The translations under genes were made by a program, and so were the position numbers. 64,000 nt of DNA from an uncultured Scytonema sp. (GTDB lineage Bacteria > Cyanobacteriota > Cyanobacteriia > Cyanobacteriales > Nostocaceae): the NCBI GenBank assembly GCA_937873135.1, contig CALMVQ010000069.1, positions 2,910 through 66,909 of the forward strand, given 5' to 3'. Under the pieces are notes generated by a model. The model was not told the DNA's origin, did not search any database, and was given only the letters and a program-made list of their open reading frames with translations. Shown one piece after another: positions 8,677 to 17,510 of the stretch; position 1 is the first letter of the stretch, and every line of letters begins with the position of its first letter.

Positions 8677-10170
8677 ATGAAGACAAATGCGACGACTATT
8701 CAGAATGCTCCGTCAAACCAAATGCAGGAGAGTTTAGCAGAGCAGAAACTGGAGAAAGCAGTTAGTAAAAATCATATTGAACTCGGCGAAATTCCCGCAG
8801 GTGGTAGCGACCCAAATCACTTTGACTCGAAAGAGGCGTGGTATCCTATCTATTATATTGAAGATCTTGACAAGTCGAAGCTAACACCTTTTACGTTACT
8901 GGAAACAAACCTCGTTATCTGGTGGGATAGGAGTGCATCCTCTTGGCGTGTATTTGAAGACAAATGCCCTCACCGCCTTGCACCTCTATCGGAAGGCAGA
9001 ATTGCTGAAGATGGTTTGTTGGAGTGTCCCTACCACGGTTGGGCTTTTTCCGGAGTAGGTAAGTGCGATCGCATTCCCCAACAGAATGAGGGTGGAATGG
9101 CAGAACTTTCCCAAAGAGCCTGTGTAAAGTCACTACCCACGACAACCCGACAAGGACTGTTGTTCGCTTATCCCGGTAAACCGGAGAATGCAGAAAAAAC
9201 AAGGGTTCCGCTCATCGATGCTATAGAAGAATCCCCAGATGAATGGGTTTGCGTCAATACTTTTAGAGATCTTCCTTACGATGCGCTGACGCTTTTAGAG
9301 AACGTGCTAGATGCCAGCCACGTTCCGTACACGCACCACCGCACTGTAGGAAACCGAGCAAATGCTACACCTGTAGAGCTTGAGGTGCTGGAGTCGGGAA
9401 AACAGGGTTTTAGAGGAACATGGAAGGAGGGGCCGCGTCGAGGGACACTAGGACGACAGGATACGACTTTTATCGCACCAGGATTGATGTGGCACGACCT
9501 AACCTCTAAGCAGTTTGGCAGAACGTTAACAGTTGTCTACGCTACCCCAATCCGTAAAGGTTTCTGCCGACTCTTTGCCCGTTTCCCCTTCAAGTTTTCC
9601 TCGAAAACACCAGGCTTGTTCATCAAGCTGACACCTCGTTGGTACTCTCATATTGGACAGAACGGTGTCCTTGAAGATGACCAAATTTTCTTGCACCATC
9701 AAGAGCGTTACTTTGAGAAAGTTGGTGGTATTGATAACTTTGCCAAGGCGTTCTACCTACCAACTAAGGCCGATAGCTTTGTATTAGAATTGCGTCAATG
9801 GGTGAAGCAGTACACTGCTGATCCTTTTTCTGGAGCAACCTTACCTCCAGCTTTGCCGAGAGAACAGTTGCTGGATAGGTATCACTCGCATACCAAACAC
9901 TGCGCTAGTTGTTCTACAGCAAGAGCGAATATTCATAGGCTCAGGATGGGAGTGGCAGTGACTAGTGCGATCGCTTGGGCATCCACGCCTTTTGTCCTCA
10001 CCCTTACCCACCGTGACAACATAGTGTTGGCAGCATTTATGACGATGGCATTCCTATTTCTTGGTGCTACGTGGTTTGGACTCGGTAAGTTAAAGGAGCG
10101 ATTTGACTTTGGCCGAAATGTACCTCCGCGAAACCTTGCTGAGAAAAAGGAAATGGGGAATAGGTCATAG
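8677..10170 (+). CDS. Rieske [2Fe-2S] oxygenase, pheophorbide a oxygenase (PaO/TIC55-like) family
   Basis: A 497-residue ring-hydroxylating-type oxygenase. The Rieske centre is intact: C97-x-H99 (CPHRLAPLSEG) and C117-x2-H120 (CPYHGW). The mononuclear iron site follows as ENVLDASHVPYTHH near residues 208-222. The C-terminal PaO domain carries the conserved HCASC (C-x2-C) redox motif, and two hydrophobic segments near residues 425-470 anchor the protein to a membrane. This family includes PaO, chlorophyllide a oxygenase, PTC52 and TIC55; in cyanobacteria several paralogues exist whose substrates are tetrapyrroles or unknown. A HIP1-type site lies inside the gene. It stands alone. Substrate is inferred only from family membership. 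Confidence 0.92.
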   Translation: MKTNATTIQNAPSNQMQESLAEQKLEKAVSKNHIELGEIPAGGSDPNHFDSKEAWYPIYYIEDLDKSKLTPFTLLETNLVIWWDRSASSWRVFEDKCPHRLAPLSEGRIAEDGLLECPYHGWAFSGVGKCDRIPQQNEGGMAELSQRACVKSLPTTTRQGLLFAYPGKPENAEKTRVPLIDAIEESPDEWVCVNTFRDLPYDALTLLENVLDASHVPYTHHRTVGNRANATPVELEVLESGKQGFRGTWKEGPRRGTLGRQDTTFIAPGLMWHDLTSKQFGRTLTVVYATPIRKGFCRLFARFPFKFSSKTPGLFIKLTPRWYSHIGQNGVLEDDQIFLHHQERYFEKVGGIDNFAKAFYLPTKADSFVLELRQWVKQYTADPFSGATLPPALPREQLLDRYHSHTKHCASCSTARANIHRLRMGVAVTSAIAWASTPFVLTLTHRDNIVLAAFMTMAFLFLGATWFGLGKLKERFDFGRNVPPRNLAEKKEMGNRS

Positions 10171-10307
10171 TTAGAAAGAATCATTCCTAATTCCTAATAG
10201 ACTCAGTTCGTGAAAATTAATTATGCGGTTGTTGAAATCCGTGGGTTTGGGCGAGGAAAGCCGTACCCTACACAGAACGCCCTTACATCATTGATGATAA
10301 TGTCTCA

Positions 10308-10598
10308 TTAGTACTCACTTAACCCACCGCATCGTCTCAACACAGTTGTCCTCTGCTGAGATACCACTCTAGTTTGTTTGAGTTGAGGCAAGGGAAAATC
10401 TTTTGATATTGGTTTTGGTTTTTCGCTTGCCGTCTGTATACCGGGTTGTTTTTCTAAACGCTGTCTGATGTCTAAGTTAGGTTCGGGAAATCTCGAACCG
10501 TTATGATTTATAAGGTTCTCCGGTTGAGTATCCGATAGCTCTGAAAAGAGGCTTGGTACAGAGACTGATAAGAATTGCTCATCATCAATTTTTGCCAT
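10308..10598 (-). CDS. Small hypothetical protein
   Basis: The ATG at 10598 begins a 96-residue soluble, low-complexity protein (MAKIDDEQFLSVSVPSLFSE) ending RRCGGLSEY. An AGGAG sequence lies 11 bases upstream of this ATG, which makes it preferable to GTG 10610. The protein is rich in Pro, Gln, Ser and Lys and has no recognised domain. The next gene upstream on the same strand encodes a tiny zinc-ribbon protein, so the two may be co-transcribed. A regulatory or peptide-precursor role is possible, but nothing in the sequence proves one. Confidence 0.5.
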   Translation of the reverse strand: MAKIDDEQFLSVSVPSLFSELSDTQPENLINHNGSRFPEPNLDIRQRLEKQPGIQTASEKPKPISKDFPLPQLKQTRVVSQQRTTVLRRCGGLSEY

Positions 10599-10707
10599 TT
10601 GTGAATACACTCCTAAGTATTGCTTAACTTAATTCAGTAGTCTGCTTCTAGTAAGTCAGGATAAAAAATCACTTCGACATGCTTATGCTCTTTGTAGATT
10701 TCGATAT

Positions 10708-10875
10708 TTAAGCATCAAGTAATTTTCCGTATACACCCTCTTGGCTGTATACTGCTGGCAAGAAATGCCCATTAAATACGGGCATTTCTTGCCAGCAGTG
10801 TCGGCAAAACCAATAAACTTCAGCTCCACGTATATGTCGTAGAAGTCGGCTAGAACAGCTTGAACAATTATTCAT
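10708..10875 (-). CDS. Tiny zinc-ribbon protein (CSSC...CRHC)
   Basis: From ATG 10875 the product has 55 residues: MNNCSSCSSRLLRHIRG, then VYWFCRHCWQEMPVF. Two C-x2-C knuckles about 20 residues apart form a minimal zinc ribbon. The WFCRHCWQEMP block is one I associate with a family of small cyanobacterial proteins of unknown role, recalled and not searched. A GTG at 10941 would add 22 residues (MISSLTQARQLF...); the AGGA 12 bases before ATG 10875 is weak, so the start is open. It may be co-transcribed with the gene ending at 10308. Confidence 0.55.
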   Translation of the reverse strand: MNNCSSCSSRLLRHIRGAEVYWFCRHCWQEMPVFNGHFLPAVYSQEGVYGKLLDA

Positions 10876-10941
10876 TTTTCGTCGAAATCCTAATGGGGCG
10901 ATTACAAAAAGTTGTCTAGCTTGTGTCAAAGAAGAAATCAC

Positions 10942-11423
10942 AAAACCTGTTTAATCATCGTAATTTTTCTCACAAAAATCTTCCGAAAAAATACACAAAA
11001 TTAGTCGGGGATCAAATTAAAGTTATAGTAAACTTTGCTTCTTTACAAGAAAATACTTAAGTGAATATACTAGTCTTACATTTAAATGATCACTAGTTCG
11101 GAAATAAGTTATCGCTTTCTATCTTAGATAAGATTTACTTATTTTCTGTAGACTACATAGATGCTCCCTGCCGTAACAGATGGAAATTAAGACACGCAGC
11201 GTCAGCGCCAATGAACGCATCTGTTCAGAACTTTTCAATGTAAATTATTTGTGCAGAATTCAATTGGAAGCAATACTAAAGCTCTGTGTGATGGTAACAA
11301 CCGCAGTCTGAACAAATTTACATAAACATTCTACTATATCATCCTATTAGATGATGTCACTCATAAATTCATAACGATATGTTAAAGGTACCAGAAGTTT
11401 AGTGAACTCTGGAGACTAGATTT
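10942..11423. other. Intergenic region upstream of the Gly/Tyr-rich protein gene
   Basis: AT-rich DNA of about 480 bases with no supported coding region. It separates divergent genes and should contain promoters for both. GGAG at 11411-11414 is the ribosome-binding site of the next gene. Confidence 0.35.
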
Positions 11424-11966
11424 ATGAAAAAGATTATTCCGGCTAGTATTCTAGCCTTGGCTGTTGCCACTGGATTTTTATTTAACAATAAGCCTGCTCA
11501 AGCTGATGGCTCCAACCATGGCGGCTCTGCTCGTGGCTCTAACCATGGCGGCTCTGCTCGTGGCTCTAACCATGGAGGCTATGCTCGCGGCTATCATCAT
11601 GGAGGCTATGCTCGCGGCTATTACCATGGTGGCTATGCTCGCGGCTACTACCATGGTGGCTATGGTGGTTTTGGTGGCTCTTTCTATGGCGGCTATTCGC
11701 CTTTCTACGACGGTGGATTCGGTCCATACCCATTAGCCTCTTGCTATCCGGATGTACGCGAAAACTCTGCCTATCACCCTCAAGCTTACGCCGACGGTTA
11801 CACCCAAGGACAGAGAAGTTCTGCAGATGGTGACAAGTACGAACGGAGAACTGCTGGTGGTGAATTTGCTCGTGGCTTTAAGGACGGTTATTACGGTAAG
11901 GAATTTGTCGGCCAGAAAATCGTCGTTCCTGACAGATATGTATCGGGTGGCTGCGGTTTTTATTGA
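11424..11966 (+). CDS. Exported Gly/His/Tyr-rich repeat protein
   Basis: A 180-residue protein with a clear Sec signal peptide (MKKIIPASILALAVATGFLF, cleavage after PAQA, residue 27). About six 8-residue repeats of the form HGGxARGx follow (residues 32-80), encoded by a 24-base tandem repeat, and then a Gly/Tyr-rich stretch. The C-terminal half (YPDVRENSAYHPQAYADGYT to the end) is non-repetitive and may be the folded part. The His- and Tyr-rich repeats suggest a cell-wall or metal-binding extracellular role, which is inference only. GGAG lies 9 bases upstream of the ATG. It stands alone. Confidence 0.75.
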   Translation: MKKIIPASILALAVATGFLFNNKPAQADGSNHGGSARGSNHGGSARGSNHGGYARGYHHGGYARGYYHGGYARGYYHGGYGGFGGSFYGGYSPFYDGGFGPYPLASCYPDVRENSAYHPQAYADGYTQGQRSSADGDKYERRTAGGEFARGFKDGYYGKEFVGQKIVVPDRYVSGGCGFY

Positions 11967-12086
11967 TTTTAAATAAGACTTTAGGAACTGTAAGGCGATT
12001 TTTGTCAGTCTTGACATATGACTCTATCATAGTTTGAGCCATTCTCACTATGTTCCAAAGTTCAGATAACAAATCTGTACAGTCAT

Positions 12087-13613
12087 ATGCCAAATAAAGT
12101 CCGTTTAATCTGGGTCTTGACTGCGCTATCAGTGATTGGTATCAGTGGGTGTCATGGAGGCGATCGCACAAAGCCGCTTTCCACCTTGACTCCTACTAAT
12201 ACACCTATTGCCCACAATAATACCAACACAAGCAGTGTTCCTGAACCTGAGGCAGCCGAGGAGCGTCCGGTGGTTGTGACTACCAACAATATTGTTTGTG
12301 GCTTAACTCAAAAAATTGCAGCTAATACTATTGATCTTAAGTGCCTGAATGCTTCAAGCGTAGCTTCCCACATCTACCAATCAACACCAGAGGATGTTAG
12401 AGCGATTGAGCAGGCTAAGTTAATTCTTTACAGTAATTATAATTATCAACCAAGCTTGAGCAAGCTGATTCAAACTAGCTCTTATCCTGCATTAAAAGTT
12501 GCCGTAGATGAAGCTGTTGCCAATCCGCCACAGTTAGTAGCAGATAGCAAGATAGGCGAACCGCAGGCTTCTCAAACTATACAGAATGGCATCAGTATGG
12601 CAGAAGTGATCGCTCAAACTTTGTCGCAATTAGAACCCAACCAAGCGGCACTTTACACGGCAAATAAGCAAAGACTGACTCATGAACTGACTCAGATCAA
12701 TACTTGGAATCAATCGGAGACGACTCATCTTCCAAACACTCAACAGCAGTTAACCTCTGCACAAGAGCTTTCTGCCTACTTGAATCCTAGCGCTTGGCCA
12801 GATATTAACGAACAGGCAAGATTGGCTAAAGTCCCAGTCATAATGTATCACGATATTCTGCCTGAAAAACAAGTGTTCTTTGATGTGACTCCCAAGGAGC
12901 TTGAACAGCATCTACAAATGCTTCACGACGAAGGTGTCACTCCCATCAGTCTCGATCAGTTAGTGATGCATCTAAGAACTGGATTACCACTACCCGAAAA
13001 GCCAATTTTGCTAACCTTTGATGATGGCTATGGCGGTCATTACGAGTATGTTTATCCTTTATTGAAAAAATACGGTTATCCAGGTGTTTTTTCAGTTTAT
13101 ACATCTAATGTTGGTAAAAACACTGGAAGAACTCATGTAACGTGGGAGCAACTGCGACAAATGGCAGCTGATCCATTAGTCACAATTGCATCTCATAGCG
13201 TCACCCATCCTTTAGATATGAGAATATTATCAGAAGGTCAGATTCAGGTAGAGGTAACGGAATCCAAACGCGAACTAGAAGCACAGCTACGTATTCCCAT
13301 GCGCTACTTTACCTATCCCTCAGGTAAATATGATGAGCGGGTGACAAATTGGGTTCGACAGGCAGGGTATGAGGCGGCACTGACTATGAACGATCTCGAA
13401 GATCGCTTTGCTGGTGAGTCGAAAGATTTGCTAGCAATTGATCGCATCGGACAGGGAAATTTACAATCTGCGATCGCTCAAGCTCGGGGTGGAACTCAAC
13501 AAAGTGGAAATCAAGAGTTGGATCGTCGGCAACTCCACTCAAAAAGGGTCAAGTTGCGATCATATTTAACGAATCGCAACAACACAAAGAGTTCTCAGAA
13601 AGAAAACAAGTAA
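12087..13613 (+). CDS. Lipoprotein: metal-binding-protein (ZnuA/TroA-like) domain fused to polysaccharide deacetylase
   Basis: A 508-residue protein with a lipoprotein signal and lipobox ISGC (Cys22). Residues about 65-210 resemble the cluster A-I (ZnuA/TroA) solute-binding fold: VVTTNNIVCGLTQKIA, SHIYQSTPEDVRAIEQAKLI and a central helix with AEVIAQTLSQLEPNQAALY. Residues about 245-470 are a NodB-type deacetylase with TFDDG (310-314), SHSVTHP (the metal-binding H-x3-H motif) and YPSGKYD. All three are intact, so metal-dependent removal of acetyl groups from a cell-wall or exopolysaccharide is likely, at the outer face of the inner membrane or the outer membrane. The ligand histidines of true ZnuA proteins are only partly evident. 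A small antitoxin-like gene follows 33 bases later. Confidence 0.85.
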   Translation: MPNKVRLIWVLTALSVIGISGCHGGDRTKPLSTLTPTNTPIAHNNTNTSSVPEPEAAEERPVVVTTNNIVCGLTQKIAANTIDLKCLNASSVASHIYQSTPEDVRAIEQAKLILYSNYNYQPSLSKLIQTSSYPALKVAVDEAVANPPQLVADSKIGEPQASQTIQNGISMAEVIAQTLSQLEPNQAALYTANKQRLTHELTQINTWNQSETTHLPNTQQQLTSAQELSAYLNPSAWPDINEQARLAKVPVIMYHDILPEKQVFFDVTPKELEQHLQMLHDEGVTPISLDQLVMHLRTGLPLPEKPILLTFDDGYGGHYEYVYPLLKKYGYPGVFSVYTSNVGKNTGRTHVTWEQLRQMAADPLVTIASHSVTHPLDMRILSEGQIQVEVTESKRELEAQLRIPMRYFTYPSGKYDERVTNWVRQAGYEAALTMNDLEDRFAGESKDLLAIDRIGQGNLQSAIAQARGGTQQSGNQELDRRQLHSKRVKLRSYLTNRNNTKSSQKENK

Positions 13614-13646
13614 AAGACTGGTCAGGTTGTGAAGGGAAATACTATT

Positions 13647-13922
13647 ATGTCATCTGAGGCAATTAGCTATGTCGTGAAGATGATAGATTCTTTACCTGAA
13701 GACTTACAAGATAAAGTTGTAGAGCATATAAAAGAATATCTTGATGATTTGTTTGACGAACTTCAATGGGACGAGTCATTTAAGAAAACGCAACAACAAT
13801 TAATAGCAGCAGCCAGACGTGCTAGGCAAGACATTGCCTCTGGACTTGCTATTATAGATATCGCCACCATAGAAGCTTGTAATAGCACTAATGGTACTGT
13901 TGCTTACTCTTATATGCCTTAA
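13647..13922 (+). CDS. Antitoxin-like protein with an altered C-terminus, partner toxin missing
   Basis: From ATG 13647 (GAAGGG upstream) the product is 91 residues: MSSEAISYVVKMIDSLPEDL, then LQDKVVEHIKEYLDDLFDEL and a basic helix QLIAAARRARQDIASG. This resembles the short antitoxin-type proteins common in cyanobacteria, usually followed by a RelE/ParE- or PIN-type toxin gene. Here no toxin follows. The last 20 residues (IDIATIEACNSTNGTVAYSY) do not look like the family, and the stop overlaps the stop of the convergent photoreceptor gene. The locus looks like a rearrangement junction. Function as an antitoxin is inferred. Confidence 0.6.
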   Translation: MSSEAISYVVKMIDSLPEDLQDKVVEHIKEYLDDLFDELQWDESFKKTQQQLIAAARRARQDIASGLAIIDIATIEACNSTNGTVAYSYMP

Positions 13923-15871
13923 CCCGTCACGAATGGCCCCACCTTGGTAAGAATTTCCAATAAGATTTGCTTTTCTGCTGCCACTACTTGCAAATCAACT
14001 TCCTGCGCTTGTACTTGAGCCAATAAGTCAGTTTTTTGGACTGCCAAGCTCAGCAGAGTTCCTAATAGTGTTGCAAATTGAATTTCAGCGATTTTCCAGT
14101 TGCGAGTTTGGGCACACTGGTGAATGCATAGCAAGCCCCACATATCTTTATCTTTGACTAGCGGTACAACCAAGTTTGCTTTCACCTGAAGTTGAGAGAG
14201 CATTTGAACATAGCAATCTTTTAACCCTGCATTGTGGATATCAGTGATCGCTCGAATGCGTCCCTGACGATATTGAGTAGCATATATTTCCTTAAAGCAG
14301 ATATCTTGAATTTTCACGGAAAAAGCCGAAATAAAGTCTGGTGACACATCCTCTGAAACAATCTCACCTTCAGCAAATTCTAAATTAGGGTTAAAGCGGT
14401 AAATCACAACCCGATCAGCATCAAGGGCACGACGGAGTTTTCCAATTGTTGTCTTGAAAATCGAATTGAAGTCAAGGGATTGCTGGATACTAGCAATTAC
14501 TTCAAATAAAATTAGCTGTCTGTTTGTTTCCTGTTGCGATAAATCAATAGACTCTTGGGGTTGAAGAACCAAGTTGGTATTGAGCGTATGCACCTGTTGG
14601 TTGAGCTTATACTCGTGAATTGCTGAGGCGAATTGTTTACCTAGTTGTTGAACTAATTCAATCTCGTCAGTAGTCCACTCGCGAGTTTGTGCCTTTTTAG
14701 ATTCTTGCCAAATCTCAAATGATTGACGAGGGTACAATTGACGTTGATCTGGATCGAACTGCCCTGCCCATAAAGTATCTGTCTCAATTTCGTTCCCAAA
14801 AACACTTAGGTACCCCACTAATTGTTGACGATGTTGGAGTGGCACGATCAATATACTGCGAATACTGGTTGGTCGGAAAGCGACTTGCAGATTTCTTAAC
14901 TCTGTAATTTTATATATGTCTGAAATTGCCCATACCTCATACTTATCAGACTTATAGTGTTCCTGCCAGACGCAATATTGCTCCATCAGAGGATATCTTG
15001 CAGTCTCTGGCATCACAGGTTGAGTTCCACAAGTATAAACATTGAAATAATTGCCAGAGTTTTCTCGGCTATTTACTGAGTTTGTAATACTATTACTGTT
15101 GTGGATATTAGAGACTTTATCTCTTATGTAGAGTCTGCCACCACAACCATTCAATACTGCGACAGTTTCTTCTAAAGCTGATTGTAACTCGATGGTCGGC
15201 AGTGAATGTAGTAAAGTGTTAATTTTATTGATGATGTCTTCCCTTATGGCTTTTTCACGCCCTTGGGTGATGAAAGCATAGCGAGCGATCGCCATCGAAA
15301 GCTCATTGGCTACCATCTGCATCACTTCCAATTCCTTGTCCAGAATCGAACGTGGTGTACTGTTATGAGATACCAGCAACCCCCAGAGACTTTCGTGATG
15401 GAAAATAGGTACTACTATGGAAGATTTTACACCCATTGCCATCAGATATTCAATGTGACAGGGATCTACTGCCCGGTAACGAACCTCATCAGATCTCACG
15501 TCACCATTTTCCAACTCATATAAGGAACTCTGACCAATTTGTTGAGTATCAACATTGACAACAGAACGTACTCGTGACTTGATAAACAGTTCACGGGCAT
15601 GAGGTGGAATGTCATCTGCGGGAAAATTTAGTCTTAATAGTGATGGCAACCGATTATCTTTTATCGATTCAGCAACAACCTGACCACTGCCATCCGGATA
15701 AAATTTGTAAATCTTAACTCTATCAGTGTTGAGAAACGAATGTAACTCAGTTACTGTTGTGGTTAAAATTTCTGGTAACTCTGGTTTTTGACGAATATAA
15801 TTTCTAATGCGATGCCCCAGATTTTCTGGCTCCACACTTAAATGCACTTCTGGTTTTCTGCTAGGATTCAT
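13919..15871 (-). CDS. Multi-GAF phytochrome-like photoreceptor fragment without output domain
   Basis: A 650-residue protein with three GAF-type modules. The first (about 30-205) has the phytochrome/cyanobacteriochrome features: FPADDIPPHAREL, the bilin-attachment pair Cys138-His139 in VDPCHIEYLMAMGV, and LWGLLVSHNS. It may therefore carry a linear tetrapyrrole. The middle part (about 215-435) is a degenerate GAF/PHY-like module. The third (about 460-620) has DCYVQMLSQLQVKANLVVPL, where the His after Cys is Tyr. A coiled coil follows, and the protein stops at LLEILTKVGPFVTG, where relatives continue into further sensor and kinase or cyclase domains. The stop overlaps the convergent antitoxin gene's stop, so the 3' end was probably lost. 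Confidence 0.8.
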   Translation of the reverse strand: MNPSRKPEVHLSVEPENLGHRIRNYIRQKPELPEILTTTVTELHSFLNTDRVKIYKFYPDGSGQVVAESIKDNRLPSLLRLNFPADDIPPHARELFIKSRVRSVVNVDTQQIGQSSLYELENGDVRSDEVRYRAVDPCHIEYLMAMGVKSSIVVPIFHHESLWGLLVSHNSTPRSILDKELEVMQMVANELSMAIARYAFITQGREKAIREDIINKINTLLHSLPTIELQSALEETVAVLNGCGGRLYIRDKVSNIHNSNSITNSVNSRENSGNYFNVYTCGTQPVMPETARYPLMEQYCVWQEHYKSDKYEVWAISDIYKITELRNLQVAFRPTSIRSILIVPLQHRQQLVGYLSVFGNEIETDTLWAGQFDPDQRQLYPRQSFEIWQESKKAQTREWTTDEIELVQQLGKQFASAIHEYKLNQQVHTLNTNLVLQPQESIDLSQQETNRQLILFEVIASIQQSLDFNSIFKTTIGKLRRALDADRVVIYRFNPNLEFAEGEIVSEDVSPDFISAFSVKIQDICFKEIYATQYRQGRIRAITDIHNAGLKDCYVQMLSQLQVKANLVVPLVKDKDMWGLLCIHQCAQTRNWKIAEIQFATLLGTLLSLAVQKTDLLAQVQAQEVDLQVVAAEKQILLEILTKVGPFVTG

Positions 15872-16205
15872 TAAAAATCAATGAGAAAAATTAGTAATCA
15901 TTGTTATTATATTTAGGTAATTTGTGTGTCTCAAAGAGAATTACGCATTTTTGTTTACAATATTTTACATTGTTTTCCTGTTAGTCAGTAAATATACTAT
16001 TTTCCGGGCGGAATGCTAGTGGTAGCAAGTTCATGCCTCTTTGACTCCCAATTCTTCGGTGAGACGGCTCAAAGCTTGGAGGTGAACGACCGAAACTAGG
16101 ATAGATACGGGTGCCCTTACAGAAACATTGACACTATTGTAAAGCAGCTGCGCGTCCAATATTACTCCTTATACTTAAATGTTAATACTTAGAATTAGTG
16201 CAGCT
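15872..16205. other. Intergenic region, possible coding relic on the minus strand
   Basis: 334 bases. On the minus strand at about 16140-16034 a short frame reads VNVSVRAPVSILVSVVHLQA and LSRLTEELGVKEA before a stop. It looks protein-like, but I cannot assign it and it has no start. The rest shows nothing recognisable. Confidence 0.3.
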
Positions 16206-17510
16206 TTATTTAAAATTGTCACGTATGCTTTTGCTAGATCGCTTAGATTTAGGATTTGTTGATTTCTTTGGAGAAATCGGTTGAAACTGTGAAACAAATT
16301 TCTCTGGAGAATCGAGAGGTAGCTGAGTTATTCCAAGTCGTGTAAAATTAGCCCAAGCTTCATCGTTGAGTAAGTTGATCGCCGCATTAGAATCAACGGA
16401 TGCGATGATTTCCATCAGAGATTGCCATCCCGAACGCAATAACTCAATATTTGAATCTTCTACAGAAATCTCACCTAAGAATGAAATTGCAATTCCTAAA
16501 CTTTCTGAATACACGGGTACCTTGTTTAACTTTAACCCCTGAGATACTACCTTCAACCACAGGGGATATTCTTGCCAGTTATTCTTATGCAACTGTTTTA
16601 ATCCATAGTCTTCCATCTCCAGTAAATCCCAGCAAAGAAAGGCGTCTGCTGTTAATTGGCACAACTCATTTAAGGAGACTTGTTGTTGGGCTTCTAGATC
16701 TGCTAACCAGTTTGATGCTTTTTCGAGAATTTGCTTACCCTGTCTAACTTGGATAGTATATTTATTTTCGATAACATCAAATAAAATAAAAATTGAGATA
16801 GCTTGCCAGTAAGTTTGAGATTCACGCGCTATATAACAATTAGTTACAATTTTGCCATTATCAGGTACATGAATTCCTAATCCTGAAGCTTGAATAAGTG
16901 ACTGAGCTTCCGTAATTGTCAAACTACTAATATCGGAAATTAGATTTTCTATAGATACAACTTCTGATAAATCTGGTAAATCTACCACTTTTTCTGATAG
17001 AGACTCAAACTGAAATTTAATATTTTGCTGAAAGGGATCGGCGATCGCATAGATTTGTTTCATTTGTGGTGGTAGCGAAACAGTCCCTTGCTTGTAAAAT
17101 TCACGTCCTTGAGGTGTGATGACAAGCGCTCCTGTTTCAGAAACTTCCAAACTCTGTAAGCCTTTAAGATTTACTGTCGTACTTTGAACAAAGACAATAT
17201 CTAACCCAAGTATTTCTGCCAACTCCTTTACCGTCGGGGGAGGTACAAACTCAATACTTGCACGCAAAATAAATTCCTCAAGTACGTTAAACTTCCGTGG
17301 TTCGCTAACAGTAACCTCAACTGGAGTTTGCAACACCTTATAGCGAAACTGATGTGCAGCTAAAACTACTAAACTCGGACTTGGATTTTCAATTTGCTCT
17401 ACTAACGAACTCAATTTATCATCAATAAATTTCGATTTATGTATCGGATGTCTTGGATTTGCTGGAGAATTATTGGGAATGTTAGATTTCTTCTGTTTGG
17501 GAGAGATCAT
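16206..17510 (-). CDS. Hypothetical protein with a possible winged-helix segment
   Basis: A 434-residue protein with an ATG start. The N-terminal 30 residues are polar and Pro/Asn/Lys-rich, and so is the tail (SPKKSTNPKSKRSSKSIRDN); both are probably disordered. Residues about 75-145 (EEFILRASIEFVPPPTVKEL ... GALVITPQGREFYKQGTVSL) have the helix-helix-wing rhythm of a winged-helix DNA-binding domain. The remainder is alpha/beta and acidic, with no catalytic motif I recognise. No signal peptide or membrane segment is present. It is flanked by long non-coding stretches, so context gives no clue. A DNA-associated regulatory role would be inference. Confidence 0.7.
   Translation of the reverse strand: MISPKQKKSNIPNNSPANPRHPIHKSKFIDDKLSSLVEQIENPSPSLVVLAAHQFRYKVLQTPVEVTVSEPRKFNVLEEFILRASIEFVPPPTVKELAEILGLDIVFVQSTTVNLKGLQSLEVSETGALVITPQGREFYKQGTVSLPPQMKQIYAIADPFQQNIKFQFESLSEKVVDLPDLSEVVSIENLISDISSLTITEAQSLIQASGLGIHVPDNGKIVTNCYIARESQTYWQAISIFILFDVIENKYTIQVRQGKQILEKASNWLADLEAQQQVSLNELCQLTADAFLCWDLLEMEDYGLKQLHKNNWQEYPLWLKVVSQGLKLNKVPVYSESLGIAISFLGEISVEDSNIELLRSGWQSLMEIIASVDSNAAINLLNDEAWANFTRLGITQLPLDSPEKFVSQFQPISPKKSTNPKSKRSSKSIRDNFK

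Noticed and set aside
16034-16140. Short protein-like stretch before the hypothetical gene at 16206
   Set aside because: It may be a coding relic, but it has no start and no identifiable family, so it is not called as a gene.
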